A DNA stretch of 64,000 nt from NCBI GenBank assembly GCA_018716805.1, contig DVJL01000032.1, positions 1-64,000 of the forward strand, read 5' to 3'. The stretch is from Candidatus Faecivicinus avistercoris (GTDB lineage: Bacteria; Bacillota; Clostridia; Christensenellales; Aristaeellaceae). Every line of letters starts with the position of its first letter. Position 1 is the first letter of the stretch. Shown in pieces: positions 37,520-50,365 of the stretch. The notes beneath the pieces are model-generated. The model worked only from the letters and a program-made list of their open reading frames with translations. It did no database searches and was not told where the DNA came from. A program made the position numbers and the translations under genes.

Positions 37520-40039
37520 TCAGATTTCATCACTGGGATTGTCCGATTCCGGCGCATTCGTCTCGCTCTCTTGTCCCGCCTCGTCCGAGGATTCCTCTTC
37601 CGCATCCTCCTCGGCCTCTGCGCGGGCGACGCAGACGACCCTGCATCCCTCTTCGACGCGCATCAGGCGAACACCCTGCGTGTTGCGGCCGAGCACGGAG
37701 ATGTCGGCCACGGGCATCCGGATGATCGTGCCGTCGTCGGTAATCAGCAGGATGTCCTCGTCGTCGTGCACGAGCAATTGCCCGGCGAGCTGGCCGACCT
37801 TCGCAGTGAGGTTCATCGCCTTGATGCCCTTGCCGCCGCGGCTCTGCACGCGGTATTCGTCCAGCTCCGTGCGCTTGCCGTAGCCGAGCTCCGTGATGGA
37901 CAGCACCAGCGCGCCTTCCTCGACGATCGACATTGCAACGACCGAGTCGCCGTCGTCCAGTTCGATGGACTTCACGCCCATGGCATTGCGACCCATCGGG
38001 CGCATGTCGCTTTCCGGGAAGCGGATGGCCATGCCGCCATGCGTGCCGAGCAGCACTTCGCCGCTGCCATCGGTCAGCGCGACGCCGATCAGTTCGTCAT
38101 CCTCGCGCAGCACCATGGCGATCAGGCCGGATTTGCGCAGGTTTGTGAATTCGCTCAGCTCCGTGCGCTTGATGATGCCGTTCTTCGTGGCCATGACGAG
38201 GTAATGTCCCGAAACCTTCTCCGCGGGGACCGGCAGCATCGCCGAGACCTTTTCGCCGGGATCGAGCTGCAGCAGGTTGATGATGGCCGTGCCGCGCGCC
38301 GTGCGCCCTGCTTCGGGGATCTCATAGCAGTTGAGCTGGTAGACGCGGCCGCGGTTGGTGAAGAACATCAGCGGATCGTGCGTCGAGGTGACGTACATCT
38401 GATCGACGAAATCCTCCTCGCGCGTAGTTGCGCCGACGATGCCCTTGCCGCCGCGCCGCTGCGCGCGGTAGGTGTCCTTCGGCAGACGCTTGACATAGCC
38501 GCAGTGCGTCAGCGTGACGACCATGTCCTCCTCGTCGATCAGGTCGAGCATGTCGATTTCGCCGTCCATGGCCGTGATCTCGGTGCGGCGCTCGTCGGCA
38601 TACTTGCGGCGGATCTCGCTGATCTCGTCGCGGATGATGCCGAACACGAGCTTCTCATCAGCCAGCACACTTCGGTAGTAGGCAATCTGCTTCTGCAGCT
38701 CGGCGTACTCGGCTTCAAGCTTGTCGCGCTCCAGTCCGGTCAGGCGCTGGAGGCGCATGTCCAGTATGGCCTGGGCCTGGCGTTCGGTCAGGCCGAAGCG
38801 CGTCATCAATCCATCGCGGGCATCCTGCGGCGTGCGGCTGCCGCGGATCAGCGCGATGACCTCGTCGATGTTATCGAGCGCGATGAGCAGGCCTTCCAGA
38901 ATGTGGCTGCGCGCCTCTGCCTTGTCCAGATCGTACTTCGTGCGCCTGCGAATGACGTCCACCTGGTGCTCGATGTAGTGGTGGATCATCTGCTTGAGCG
39001 AAAGCACCTTGGGCACGCCGTCCACCAGGGCGAGCATGATCGCACCGAACGTGTCCTGCATCTGAGTGTGCTTGTACAGCGTATTCAGCACGACGTTTGC
39101 ATTCGTGTCCCGCTTCAGCTCGATGACGATGCGCATGCCCTTGCGGTCGGACTCATCGCGGATGTCGGAGATGCCGTCGACGGTCTTGTCGTGCACCATC
39201 TCGGCGATCTTCTCGATCAGCTTCGCCTTGTTGACCATATAGGGAATCTCGGTCACGACGATGCGGTGGCGGTTGCCGGGCATCTCCTCGATCTCGCTCT
39301 TAGCGCGCACAATGATGCGGCCGCGGCCCTCGTGATAGGCGTCATAGATGCCGCGCCGGCCGAGAATGACGCCGCCGGTCGGAAAATCCGGTCCCTTGAT
39401 GTGCTGCATCAGGTCGTCCACGGTGCAATCCGGGTTGTCCAGCATGCAGATCACGCCGTCGATGACCTCGCCCAGATTGTGCGGCGGAATGTTGGTCGCC
39501 ATGCCGACCGCAATGCCCGACGAACCGTTGACCAGCAGGTTTGGAAAGCGCGCCGGCATGACCGCCGGCTGCATCAGCGTCTCATCGAAGTTCGGGTAGA
39601 AGTCGACGGTCTCCTTTTCGATGTCGCGCACCATCTCCATCGACAGCTTGGACAGCCGCGCCTCGGTATAGCGCATTGCGGCCGCGCCGTCGCCGTCCAC
39701 GGAGCCAAAGTTTCCCTGCCCATCGACGAGCAGGTAGCGCGTGGAGAAATCCTGCGCAAGGCGAACCATCGCATCGTAGACGGATCTGTCGCCGTGCGGA
39801 TGGTATTTGCCGAGCACGTCGCCGACGATGCGCGCCGATTTGCGGAACGGCTTGTCCGGCGTGATGCCCAGCTCGTTCATGGCGTAGAGAATCCTGCGAT
39901 GCACGGGTTTCAGTCCGTCGCGCACATCCGGAAGCGCGCGGCTGACGATGACCGCCATCGCATAGGAGATAAACGATTTTTTTAACTCATCCTCGATGTT
40001 CAACGGCATGATGTGGCCGATATTCTTGTCATCCGTCAA
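37520..40039 (-). CDS. gyrA: DNA gyrase subunit A
   Basis: 839 aa; [52 protein letters not shown]; catalytic AMRYTEARL. Confidence 0.98.
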   Translation of the reverse strand: MTDDKNIGHIMPLNIEDELKKSFISYAMAVIVSRALPDVRDGLKPVHRRILYAMNELGITPDKPFRKSARIVGDVLGKYHPHGDRSVYDAMVRLAQDFSTRYLLVDGQGNFGSVDGDGAAAMRYTEARLSKLSMEMVRDIEKETVDFYPNFDETLMQPAVMPARFPNLLVNGSSGIAVGMATNIPPHNLGEVIDGVICMLDNPDCTVDDLMQHIKGPDFPTGGVILGRRGIYDAYHEGRGRIIVRAKSEIEEMPGNRHRIVVTEIPYMVNKAKLIEKIAEMVHDKTVDGISDIRDESDRKGMRIVIELKRDTNANVVLNTLYKHTQMQDTFGAIMLALVDGVPKVLSLKQMIHHYIEHQVDVIRRRTKYDLDKAEARSHILEGLLIALDNIDEVIALIRGSRTPQDARDGLMTRFGLTERQAQAILDMRLQRLTGLERDKLEAEYAELQKQIAYYRSVLADEKLVFGIIRDEISEIRRKYADERRTEITAMDGEIDMLDLIDEEDMVVTLTHCGYVKRLPKDTYRAQRRGGKGIVGATTREEDFVDQMYVTSTHDPLMFFTNRGRVYQLNCYEIPEAGRTARGTAIINLLQLDPGEKVSAMLPVPAEKVSGHYLVMATKNGIIKRTELSEFTNLRKSGLIAMVLREDDELIGVALTDGSGEVLLGTHGGMAIRFPESDMRPMGRNAMGVKSIELDDGDSVVAMSIVEEGALVLSITELGYGKRTELDEYRVQSRGGKGIKAMNLTAKVGQLAGQLLVHDDEDILLITDDGTIIRMPVADISVLGRNTQGVRLMRVEEGCRVVCVARAEAEEDAEEESSDEAGQESETNAPESDNPSDEI

Positions 40040-40058
40040 GTGACTGTCCTCCGTTTCA

Positions 40059-42008
<1,950 letters not shown>

Positions 42009-42224
42009 TCACACCGCGCTGGGCGCGTCTCAATGAATTTTTCCTTCTATTATATTATACCACTTTTCTGCACTTTTTTCCATACCTACTGAGCCTGCGA
42101 GCAAACTTTAACCAATTTCACCACAGGAGTTAATCCGCGCACCTGACGGCTGGCAGAAAATGTACTTTTCCCGATGAAAAGTTGTGGTTTTAACAATGAC
42201 CCGCTATGATTTTGGCAGGGGGCG

Positions 42225-42995
42225 ATGGACATGATTCGGCTGCTCTCGATGGATCTGGATGACACGCTGCTTCGCAGCGACAAGACGATCTCCCCATTGA
42301 CGCTCAAGACGCTTGACCGCTGCCGCGAGAAGGGCGTTCTGACCGCGTTCAACACCGCGCGCGGCGAGATCCACTGCACTTCTTTGATCGAACAGGCAAA
42401 GCCGGATTTCGTCATCTCCAGCGGCGGTGCGATGATTACGCGCGGAGGCGAGCTGGTGGACGCGCTGGCGTTCACACCGGCGCAGACGCGCCGGCTGATC
42501 GACCTCGGACGGAGAGAAAACTGTCCGATCACCGTCGATACCGCCGGCGATTACTTCTGCAACGACCCGGATTACGCCCTGCACTATCCCGCCGGCTGGA
42601 GCCGCGCGACCTATTCGGATTTTTCCGACTTTCGCGAACCGGGACTGAAGATCTGCATGGAATTGCCCAATCCGGCGACCGCCGCGCGGATTGCCGCCGA
42701 AGTCGACTGCGACTGGCTGGGCTTTGCCGGCGGAAATTGGTATAAATTTACCCGCCACGGCGCGACCAAGGAAGGCGCGCTCGAGCGGCTCGGCGCGCGC
42801 ACGGGCATCACATGGGCGGAGATGGCCGCCTTTGGCGACGATTTCAGCGACATCGGCTCGCTCAAGCGCTGCGGCTTTGGCATTGCGATGGCCAACGCCA
42901 TCCCCGAAGTGCGCCAGGCCGCCGACGGCATCGCCGCGAGCAACGACAGCGACGGCGTCGCCCGCTGGATCGAACAGAACGTGCTGAAGGACTGA
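42225..42995 (+). CDS. Cof-type HAD-IIB hydrolase
   Basis: SMDLDDTLLRSDKTIS; MAAFGDDFSDIGSLKRCGFGIAMANA. Confidence 0.9.
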   Translation: MDMIRLLSMDLDDTLLRSDKTISPLTLKTLDRCREKGVLTAFNTARGEIHCTSLIEQAKPDFVISSGGAMITRGGELVDALAFTPAQTRRLIDLGRRENCPITVDTAGDYFCNDPDYALHYPAGWSRATYSDFSDFREPGLKICMELPNPATAARIAAEVDCDWLGFAGGNWYKFTRHGATKEGALERLGARTGITWAEMAAFGDDFSDIGSLKRCGFGIAMANAIPEVRQAADGIAASNDSDGVARWIEQNVLKD

Positions 42996-43065
42996 TCTTA
43001 GTGCGGCTGCAAAGCGCTGATGAGGAATCTGCGCAGAGACCTCAGGGAATCCTCCAGAAATAGAA

Positions 43066-43102
43066 AACGGGCCGGATCTCATTCAATCCGGCTCGTTTTT
43101 TC
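43066..43102. terminator. Bidirectional intrinsic terminator
   Basis: AACGGGCCGGAT...ATCCGGCTCGTT followed by TTTTTT. Confidence 0.75.
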
Positions 43103-43628
43103 ATTTCTCGCGGACGTAGACCACGACGTCGCGTCTTCCCAGGTGATTCACCACGCCGCCCGCGCGGGATTCCAGATAGCGCATGCCCGCTTTCTGCATC
43201 ACGCGGCCGGAATTCGGGTTTTCAACATCGTGCTTGGCGAGCACGCGGCTCACGCCGTGCGCGAAGAGCCATTCGATGAGCGCGTTCAACGCCTCGGCGG
43301 CATAACCCTTGCCCCACGCCGCACGCGAAAGGCAGTATCCAACTTCGACCTCGTCGCCTTGATCGTCCACCACGCCGATGGAACCAACCGGCTCTCCCAT
43401 CTCTTTCGGCACGATTGCCCACTCCATCGACTGTGATTCCGCCCATTGTGCAAGCACCGCGCGCGTATCCGCCACGCTCTGGTGCGTCGGCCACGTCAGG
43501 AATTTCGTCACCGCATCGTCGGACGCCCAGTTGTCAAACATCGCCTGCGCGTCGTCCAACGCAAACGGCCTGAGAATCAGCCGCTCCGTCTCAATGTTTC
43601 GCTCAAAAACCGGCCCATTCATATTCAT
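43101..43628 (-). CDS. GNAT family N-acetyltransferase (RimJ/RimL-like)
   Basis: ETERLILRPFALDDAQAMFDNWASDDAV; SRAAWGKGYAAEALNALIEWLF. Confidence 0.88.
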   Translation of the reverse strand: MNMNGPVFERNIETERLILRPFALDDAQAMFDNWASDDAVTKFLTWPTHQSVADTRAVLAQWAESQSMEWAIVPKEMGEPVGSIGVVDDQGDEVEVGYCLSRAAWGKGYAAEALNALIEWLFAHGVSRVLAKHDVENPNSGRVMQKAGMRYLESRAGGVVNHLGRRDVVVYVREK

Positions 43629-44143
43629 TTCTCCTCCCGATCCAATTCCAGCCGGCAGATGCCGCCCTCGACGCGCACTTCGCGAAAGCCCGCCGTGAGG
43701 TACATTCGGACGGCTGCTTCGCGCTCCAAAGGGAGCTCGGCAAACAGCCGCTCCACTTCGGGTCGCGCGAAGGCGTGTTCCGCCAGCAGGCGAAGTCCTT
43801 CGCAGCCGCAGCCGCGGTTCCGATGCGCATGCTCGATCAGCACGCCCGTGCCGTGCGCGTCCGATTCCATGTCGTAGTAATAGGCGACCTCGCCGACAAA
43901 CGCGCCCAAATCCTCGTCGAACAGATAGGCGCTGTATCTCGACGGCTCCCGCCACAGCCAGACGTCGCGCCAGAAGCGCCAGTCCGACATCGGAAAATCA
44001 ATGCAGCCGGTGGCAACGTCATAACCCGGGGCATCGACTGGCTGGCCGCGGTTGTAGGCCATCGTCTCCGGCTGAGCGAGCAGACGGCGGCGGTAATCCA
44101 TCTCCCGAAGCCCGGGAACATGCAGCTTCAATCTCGGCCTCAT
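43625..44143 (-). CDS. GNAT family N-acetyltransferase
   Basis: GTGVLIEHAHRNRGCGCEGLRLLAEHAFARPEV; ATGA overlaps on both sides. Confidence 0.8.
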   Translation of the reverse strand: MRPRLKLHVPGLREMDYRRRLLAQPETMAYNRGQPVDAPGYDVATGCIDFPMSDWRFWRDVWLWREPSRYSAYLFDEDLGAFVGEVAYYYDMESDAHGTGVLIEHAHRNRGCGCEGLRLLAEHAFARPEVERLFAELPLEREAAVRMYLTAGFREVRVEGGICRLELDREEK

Positions 44144-45309
44144 TCCATCACCTGCAGGATCATGCACTTGAGGTACTTCGTCTCCACCGCCTGCGGCAGA
44201 ATCGGGTGATCCTTGCCCTGCGTGCGGAACTCGACCAGCCGGATGCGCTTCTTTGCATCGCGCGCCGCCTCGTTGACCATCGTCTGAAACGCCTCGGGCA
44301 GCACATGCTGCGAACACGAGCACGTCACCAGAAAACCGCTCGGACGCACGAGCTTCAGCCCGCGCAGGTTGATCTCCTTGTACCCCCGCAGCGCGGCCGG
44401 CAGCGCCGCCTTGTTCTTTGTGAAAGCCGGCGGATCCAGCACGACCAGGTCGAACTTTTCTTCCGCATCGGTCAGCTCGCGCAGGTGGTCGAAGCAGTTG
44501 TGCGCTTCAAAAGCGACGTTTTCCAGCCTGTTGATCCGCGCGTTCTCGCGCGCGACCTCCAGCGCATCCTCGGAAATGTCCACGCCGAGCACGCTCTCTG
44601 CGCCGTACTTCGCCGCGTGCAGCGAAAACGACCCGTTGTGGCAAAAGCAATCCAGCACGCGCGCGCCGGGGCACAGCGGCGCGATCGCCGCGCGGTTCTC
44701 CTTCTGATCGAGGAAAAAGCCCGTCTTCTGCCCGCCCCGGACGTCCACCAGAAAGTGGATGCCGTTTTCCACCATGTCCACGCGCTCCGGCACGGCGCCG
44801 CGCAGCAGACCCGTCGTCAGCTCCATGCCCTCCAGGCGGCGGACCGGAACGTCCGAGCGCTCGTAAATGCCGTCTGGCTGAACGATTTCCATCAGCAGGT
44901 CGCACAGCATGTCCTTGATGCGATCGATGCCGAGCGAGAGCGACTGCATCACCAGCGTGTTGGCAAACTTGTCCACCACCAGCCCCGGCAGGAAATCCGA
45001 CTCCGAATAGACCAGCCGGCAGCTCTCCGGATCGCACAGCCGCTGGCGGTACGCCCATGCGTCGCGGATCCGGCGCTCGAAGAACGCGCGGTCGCACGGC
45101 TCGTCGTTGCGCGTGAGGATGCGCAGGCTGATCTGCGAATGTGGATTGTAGAATCCACGGCCGATAAATTTGCCCCGGAAGTCCTTCACATCCACGATGT
45201 CGCCATTTTCAAAGCCGCCGTCCACGCGGTCAATCTCCGAAGCGTAGATCCACGGGTGCCCGCCGCGCACGCGCGTCTCCCGGGTCTTGCGAAGCGTTAC
45301 ACTCGCCAT
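44140..45309 (-). CDS. Class I SAM-dependent rRNA methyltransferase (RlmI-like)
   Basis: PUA-like N-terminus RGGHPWIYASEI; RVLDCFCHNGSFSLHAAKYGAESVLGVDIS; LDPPAF. Confidence 0.9.
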   Translation of the reverse strand: MASVTLRKTRETRVRGGHPWIYASEIDRVDGGFENGDIVDVKDFRGKFIGRGFYNPHSQISLRILTRNDEPCDRAFFERRIRDAWAYRQRLCDPESCRLVYSESDFLPGLVVDKFANTLVMQSLSLGIDRIKDMLCDLLMEIVQPDGIYERSDVPVRRLEGMELTTGLLRGAVPERVDMVENGIHFLVDVRGGQKTGFFLDQKENRAAIAPLCPGARVLDCFCHNGSFSLHAAKYGAESVLGVDISEDALEVARENARINRLENVAFEAHNCFDHLRELTDAEEKFDLVVLDPPAFTKNKAALPAALRGYKEINLRGLKLVRPSGFLVTCSCSQHVLPEAFQTMVNEAARDAKKRIRLVEFRTQGKDHPILPQAVETKYLKCMILQVME

Positions 45310-45312
45310 TGT

Positions 45313-46062
45313 CTATTCCCTCCCCTTATTCTTGCCTTCCAGCCGGCGCATCAGTTCCGAAAGCTCCGCGGCGGTCAGCATCCGCCACTGTCCCGGCTTC
45401 AGTCCGCCCAAGCGGATGTTCATGATCCGCACGCGCCTGAGCGAAACCACCCTGCAGCCCAGCGCCTCGCACATCCGGCGAATCTGGCGGTTCAGCCCCT
45501 GTACGAGCACGATGTTGAACGACCGCTCGCCCGTGCGCCGCACGCGGCAGGGCAGCGTCACCGTATCCAGTATCGGCACGCCCGCCGACATCTTCTCCAC
45601 GAACGACGGCGTCACCGGCCGGTCGATCACGACCTCGTACTCCTTCTCGTGCCTGCCCGCCGCGCGCAGGATTCGGTTGACGATTTCGCCATCGCTGGTC
45701 AGCAGCAACAGCCCCTGCGAATCCTTGTCCAGACGGCCGATTGGGAACACGCGCTCCGGATAGCCGAGGTAATCCACCACGTTCATCGGCTCGCGCGGGT
45801 CGGCCGTGCAGACGATGCCCACCGGCTTGTTCAGCGCAATGTAGACCTTTTCACAGCGCCCGGCCAGCGCTCTGCCGTCCACCAGAACTTCCATTCCGGG
45901 TTCGACGCGGTCGCCCAGGCCGCCGGCGCGCCCATCGATCCAAACGCGCCCTTCGGCGATGAGGCGGTCCGCCTCGCGCCGCGAGCAGTAGCCGCTGTCC
46001 GCGATGAACTTGTTCAGCCGAACGCCCCGATCCTCCAAAGCGCACACTCTCCTTCCAGACAA
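45313..46062 (-). CDS. rRNA pseudouridine synthase (RsuA/RluB/F-like)
   Basis: S4 domain VRLNKFIADSGYCSRREADRLIAEGRV; PIGRLDKDSQGLLLLTSDG. Confidence 0.92.
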   Translation of the reverse strand: MSGRRVCALEDRGVRLNKFIADSGYCSRREADRLIAEGRVWIDGRAGGLGDRVEPGMEVLVDGRALAGRCEKVYIALNKPVGIVCTADPREPMNVVDYLGYPERVFPIGRLDKDSQGLLLLTSDGEIVNRILRAAGRHEKEYEVVIDRPVTPSFVEKMSAGVPILDTVTLPCRVRRTGERSFNIVLVQGLNRQIRRMCEALGCRVVSLRRVRIMNIRLGGLKPGQWRMLTAAELSELMRRLEGKNKGRE

Positions 46063-46149
46063 AGACCAAATCCCGCCGTCCGGCGGGGTGCAGCAAAAAC
46101 GAATCGGCGAAGTCCCACTCCTCCGTTGGCCTGACTGAAGTCCGCCGCG

Positions 46150-46665
46150 TCACACATAGTCCTGCCAGTCTCCTTCGGGCTGTGCGCCCGTCAGGCTGCC
46201 CTCGCCGCACAGGCCGGGAAAGCCCTGCTGCCGGAGCGCCTCGTAGAGCACGATTGCGACGGAATTCGACAAATTCAGCGACCGCGCTTCCGGCCGCATC
46301 GGAATTCGGATACAGCGGTCGTAATGCTCTGAAAGCATCGCTTCGGGCAAGCCCTTTGTCTCGCGGCCAAATACGAGAAAATCCCCATCGGCGTAGCGCA
46401 CGCCAGCGTAGTCGCGCGGAGACTTCGTCGAAGTGAACCAGAAATTGGCCTCCGGATAGGCTGCGCGGAACGCCGCCCAGCTCTCGTGCACCTCCAGCTT
46501 CATCAACCGCCAGTAATCCAGTCCGGCGCGCTTCAAGTATTTGTCCGACAGCTCAAAGCCCAGCGGTTCGATCAGATGCAGCATCGCGCCGGTCGCCGCA
46601 CACGTTCGGGCGATGTTGCCCGTGTTCTGCGGGATCTCCGGATGAACCAGCACAATGTGCATCAT
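46150..46665 (-). CDS. trmL: tRNA (cytidine(34)-2'-O)-methyltransferase
   Basis: MHIVLVHPEIPQNTGNIARTCAATGAMLHLIEPLGFELSDKYLKRAGLDYW; RSLNLSNSVAIVLYEALRQQ. Confidence 0.94.
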   Translation of the reverse strand: MMHIVLVHPEIPQNTGNIARTCAATGAMLHLIEPLGFELSDKYLKRAGLDYWRLMKLEVHESWAAFRAAYPEANFWFTSTKSPRDYAGVRYADGDFLVFGRETKGLPEAMLSEHYDRCIRIPMRPEARSLNLSNSVAIVLYEALRQQGFPGLCGEGSLTGAQPEGDWQDYV

Positions 46666-47483
46666 GCGATTTCCCCCTTCAGCGCGCGCTCAATCGTCTG
46701 CGCGACGCCGTCCTGCGCGCATTCCGGCGCAATGATCCACGCGATCGCGCGAAGCTCCGGCACCGCGTTTTCCACCGCAACCGGCCAGCCGACTGCATCG
46801 AGCATGGAGAGATCGTTCAGATTGTCGCCAAATGCCATGCACGCCTCGCGCGCAATCCCCAACCGGCTCGCCAGCCATTGAACCGCCGCGCCCTTGCCAC
46901 AGCCGGCGGACATCACTTCCAAGTTGTCAGCATAGGCGCTCGAGACGCTGAAGCCCGCTTCCACCAGCTCTGCGCGCAGTTTTGCGAGCACGGCCGGATC
47001 GTCGCCGTACGCCTCCAACTTGTAGGGAAAAGTCAGCCCCCGCGACTCAAACAGGCTGCGATCGTCGTTGACCATGTGATAGGCGCCGCCGAGATAGTCG
47101 CCGAGCCCGTGCACGGGGCGCTTCAACGCGGCCGTATTCACGCGATAGACCGCGTTTCGCACAAACGAATTCGCCATCACATCGTACCGGCGGATGATCT
47201 CATAGGCCCTCCACGCGGCGTCCCGCGACATCACCCATTCCATCAGCGGCTTCCCCGCCATATCCACCACGGCGCCGCCATTGGCGATGATCATGTATCC
47301 ATCGCGCAGCTCGAGCCGGTCGGCGATCTCCTTCGCGGAGACATACCAGCGCCCGCTGGCGATCACAAATGGCACGCCCTGCTCGCCGCACAGCCGCACG
47401 GCCGCGCGCGTCCGCTGCGAGATCTCGCCTCCGCGCGGCAGAATCGTGCCGTCCACATCCGAGGCAATGAATCGAATGCCCAT
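46662..47483 (-). CDS. Cof-type HAD-IIB hydrolase
   Basis: FIASDVDGTILPRGGEIS; CMAFGDNLNDLSMLDAVGWPVAVENA. Confidence 0.9.
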   Translation of the reverse strand: MGIRFIASDVDGTILPRGGEISQRTRAAVRLCGEQGVPFVIASGRWYVSAKEIADRLELRDGYMIIANGGAVVDMAGKPLMEWVMSRDAAWRAYEIIRRYDVMANSFVRNAVYRVNTAALKRPVHGLGDYLGGAYHMVNDDRSLFESRGLTFPYKLEAYGDDPAVLAKLRAELVEAGFSVSSAYADNLEVMSAGCGKGAAVQWLASRLGIAREACMAFGDNLNDLSMLDAVGWPVAVENAVPELRAIAWIIAPECAQDGVAQTIERALKGEIA

Positions 47484-47487
47484 CCTC

Positions 47488-48354
47488 TTAACCTCCGTTT
47501 TCCCACCATGCCGGCGGCGGCGCGGCGAATTGCATGCCGCGGTAGTCCGCCAGCGGGCTGTCCGAATCGATTTCCAGTTCGCCGCACCACAGACGAAGCG
47601 GCCCGGGCGCGCGTCGGTTCAGCGCGCGGTCGCCATACCGGTCGTCGCCGAGCAGCGGATGCCCGAAGTCCGCCATGTGCGCGCGCAACTGATGCGTCCG
47701 CCCCGTCACAGGCTCCAGCAGCACGCGCGCAATGCCGCCCGCCTCATCGATCACGCGGTAGCGCGTTTCAATTTCCTTCGCGCCCTTCTCCCGGTGATGG
47801 ACGACGCGGACCTCTGCCCGCCGCGCATCCTTGCACAGCCACGCCCGCAGCACGCCCTCTGAGCGCTCAAATCCGCCCGACGCCAGCGCGAAGTAGCGCT
47901 TTCGCAGCGCATGGATGCGGAACGCCTCGAGCGCCTGTGCCGCCGTTCGGTCGTCGAGCGCGAGCATGACCAGCCCGCCCGTGGCCGCGTCGAGCCTGTG
48001 GCAGAGCTGCGCGCCCGGATGCACCGCGCTGACGCGCGCGAGCAGCGTGTCTGCGCCGACGCCGTCGCGATCGACGTCCACCGGCAGCCCCTGCGGCTTG
48101 ACGGCCACCGCGAGACGGCCGTCGTCAAACGCGAACACGGCCTTATCGGGCAGATATGCGTCCGGCAGGTAGAGCGCCAGCCGATCGCCGCCCGCAACCA
48201 TCGCATCCGCGCCGCAGCGCGCGCCGTTGACCTTCGCATCCCGGCGCTTGAGCAGATCGCGCACCGCCCGCGCAGGCACCATCGGCCACGCGCGGCGAAT
48301 ATAGCGCTCGAGCGGCATTCGCGGCACGCCTGCGGGCACATCGTGTTGAATCAT
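47488..48354 (-). CDS. RluA-family pseudouridine synthase
   Basis: LCHRLDAATGGLVMLALDDRTA; EPVTGRTHQLRAHMADFGHPLLGDDRYG. Confidence 0.92.
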   Translation of the reverse strand: MIQHDVPAGVPRMPLERYIRRAWPMVPARAVRDLLKRRDAKVNGARCGADAMVAGGDRLALYLPDAYLPDKAVFAFDDGRLAVAVKPQGLPVDVDRDGVGADTLLARVSAVHPGAQLCHRLDAATGGLVMLALDDRTAAQALEAFRIHALRKRYFALASGGFERSEGVLRAWLCKDARRAEVRVVHHREKGAKEIETRYRVIDEAGGIARVLLEPVTGRTHQLRAHMADFGHPLLGDDRYGDRALNRRAPGPLRLWCGELEIDSDSPLADYRGMQFAAPPPAWWENGG

Positions 48355-48506
48355 CGGGAAATACCCCTCCACGGCGAAAAGTGAAAGCAAACTCACCGCA
48401 TTTACTATACCGGATTTTTCACCTGCGCGCAAGCGAGTTTGCGTTATGCATCGCTTTTCGGCGCAGTAAAAAGCAGACGGCGATCGCCGTCCGCCCATGT
48501 CTGCGG

Positions 48507-49052
48507 TCAATGCAGGGTGTCGTTGAGGCGCACCATGTGAATGTGATCCTCCCACACGCCGTTGATTTTTAGATATGCCCGCGAATATCCTTCATTGACG
48601 AAGCCGTTCTTCTCCAATACGCGCAGGGACGCGCCGTTTCGCGGCATGACGTTCGCCTCAATGCGGTGCAGCTGCAATTCATCAAATGCAAAGCACACCG
48701 TCCGGCCGACCGCAGCGGACATATAGCCGCGGTTGAGATGCGCCGCATCGAGCTTGTATCCGAGAAACGCCGAGAGAAATACGCCTCGGACGACGTTGTT
48801 CAGTCCGATCGCGCCGATGACTTCTCCCGGTGCTCCGGAAAGCTGGATGTAAAAGCGAAACGCCGTTCCCGCCTCGCGGTCGCGCAGCTCGCGGCGGATC
48901 GCCTCGCGCTGATGTGCTTCCGTATAGAACGCCTCATCCCGCTCGGGTTCAAACGCCCGCAGGAAATCGCGGTTGCGCCGGTAATACGCGGCGACCGCCT
49001 CCGCGAGCGATTCATCGGGCGCAACGAGGCGGATTTCATCCCTTTCCATCAC
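48507..49052 (-). CDS. GNAT family N-acetyltransferase (RimJ-like)
   Basis: LGYKLDAAHLNRGYMSAAVGRTVCFAFDELQLHRIEANVMPRNGASLRVLEKNGF. Confidence 0.92.
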   Translation of the reverse strand: MMERDEIRLVAPDESLAEAVAAYYRRNRDFLRAFEPERDEAFYTEAHQREAIRRELRDREAGTAFRFYIQLSGAPGEVIGAIGLNNVVRGVFLSAFLGYKLDAAHLNRGYMSAAVGRTVCFAFDELQLHRIEANVMPRNGASLRVLEKNGFVNEGYSRAYLKINGVWEDHIHMVRLNDTLH

Positions 49053-49576
49053 ACGCCTGCTTCTGAAGTCTGCTTTGCGCGCGCCTTTTTCTTGGGATGC
49101 GCCGCCGCCGTCAGCGCCGTTCGGATCTCGTCGTCGGGCTGAAGGACGAAGATGGCGATCCGATTGCCGTCGTTATAGGCGACCGCAAACGGCTCGATCG
49201 GGCAGCGCGGGCGAACTGCCCGCTGCACGCGCGCATCCGGATAGCGCTTTCGCACCACTTCGGGCGCGCCGGCAAAGGCGACGTTGTTCAGATAGATTTC
49301 GCGCATCGCGCGCTCATAGCGGCCATAGGCGAACGTCACTTTGAGCATTACGCCGTTGAGCGCGTAAGTATAGCTCATGATGAACCGGCGCGTCGTCCAC
49401 AGCGCGACGCCGATGCCCACCACCCAGAACGCGATCGAAGCGGCCGCCGCGCCAATCCACGGCGAAAGCAGCTGCAGCACGACGGATGCCAGCACGATCA
49501 CGGCGATCAGTCCCAGCACGACGAGCACGCCCTGAATCGCCTTAAGCGGCGGGTTCTGCACTTTCTGCAGGTGCAT
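49049..49576 (-). CDS. Membrane protein, PH-domain-like, unknown function
   Basis: Two TM helices then RRFIMSYTYALNGVMLKVTFAYGRYERAMREIYLNNVAFAG. Confidence 0.65.
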   Translation of the reverse strand: MHLQKVQNPPLKAIQGVLVVLGLIAVIVLASVVLQLLSPWIGAAAASIAFWVVGIGVALWTTRRFIMSYTYALNGVMLKVTFAYGRYERAMREIYLNNVAFAGAPEVVRKRYPDARVQRAVRPRCPIEPFAVAYNDGNRIAIFVLQPDDEIRTALTAAAHPKKKARAKQTSEAGV

Positions 49577-50225
49577 CGTATCCCTCCAGCAGCCGCTCGA
49601 CGACGTATTCCGCCACCTCGAGCGAAGTGTCGATGTTGGTTCCATTTGCAGCAATGATCAGCACAGCGCCCTCGTTCGGCATGCTTCCCGTCTCGGAAAG
49701 GGCGGTTACGCTGTCCAACCGCAGGCCGCCGGTATATGTCTCGCCTGTCTCCTCGTCGTAGACGGTGACCGGCTCCAGATCGCAGTCCGCCATCCAGCCT
49801 GCGGCGAGATAGTCATCCAGCGGTTCGCACGCGCCGGCCCTCATGATGTACTCCGCGGCGATATCCGAGGCGAGATAGACGTCGCCGTCGCCGACGGCCA
49901 TGCGCGTGACCAGAAGATAACTGCTGGTATAGTCCTGCTCCGGATCGTTGTACAGAATCGTCTCAAAGCGCACGTCTTCCAGCGTCTCATCCACGCCCTG
50001 GCCATAGACGAGCGCGTCGTCTGCAAGGGCGTCCAGCGGTTCTGCGCTCGCAAGGGAATCCACCAGATAGATCAGCACTTCGCGTTCATCGGGAATCTGC
50101 GGGCGGGTCGTCGTGTACAGCAGGTTGGTCAACAGTACGGCGACGACGATGCCAATGATATAAAAGCCCGCGCACTTGCGAAAATGTTCCTTCAACCGGA
50201 ACCAAGACAGGCCCGAAAGCGGCAT
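49542..50225 (-). CDS. Hypothetical single-pass membrane protein
   Basis: MPLSGLSWFRLKEHFRKCAGFYIIGIVVAVLLTNLLYTT...extracytoplasmic acidic domain. Confidence 0.7.
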   Translation of the reverse strand: MPLSGLSWFRLKEHFRKCAGFYIIGIVVAVLLTNLLYTTTRPQIPDEREVLIYLVDSLASAEPLDALADDALVYGQGVDETLEDVRFETILYNDPEQDYTSSYLLVTRMAVGDGDVYLASDIAAEYIMRAGACEPLDDYLAAGWMADCDLEPVTVYDEETGETYTGGLRLDSVTALSETGSMPNEGAVLIIAANGTNIDTSLEVAEYVVERLLEGYDAPAESAEPAA

Positions 50226-50365
50226 GAACAGACCTCCATTTATTCTCAACATCAAAACCGGATTTGCATAGAAATTCGGCAATTCCCTTGTATTATAGCG
50301 CATTTGAAAGTTCAGGGCAAGCGCTTCCCGGCAAAAAAATTGTGTCAGTTTCGACAATCCGCGCA

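Noticed and set aside
37499-39985. 828-aa plus-strand ORF antisense to gyrA
   Set aside because: Reads through GC-biased third positions; no domain or RBS; gyrA is unambiguous.
48476-48491. Perfect 16-bp palindrome GACGGCGATCGCCGTC as an operator
   Set aside because: Lies just downstream of the 48507 stop on the minus strand with TTTTT after it; better explained as an intrinsic terminator (GACGGC-GATC-GCCGTC).
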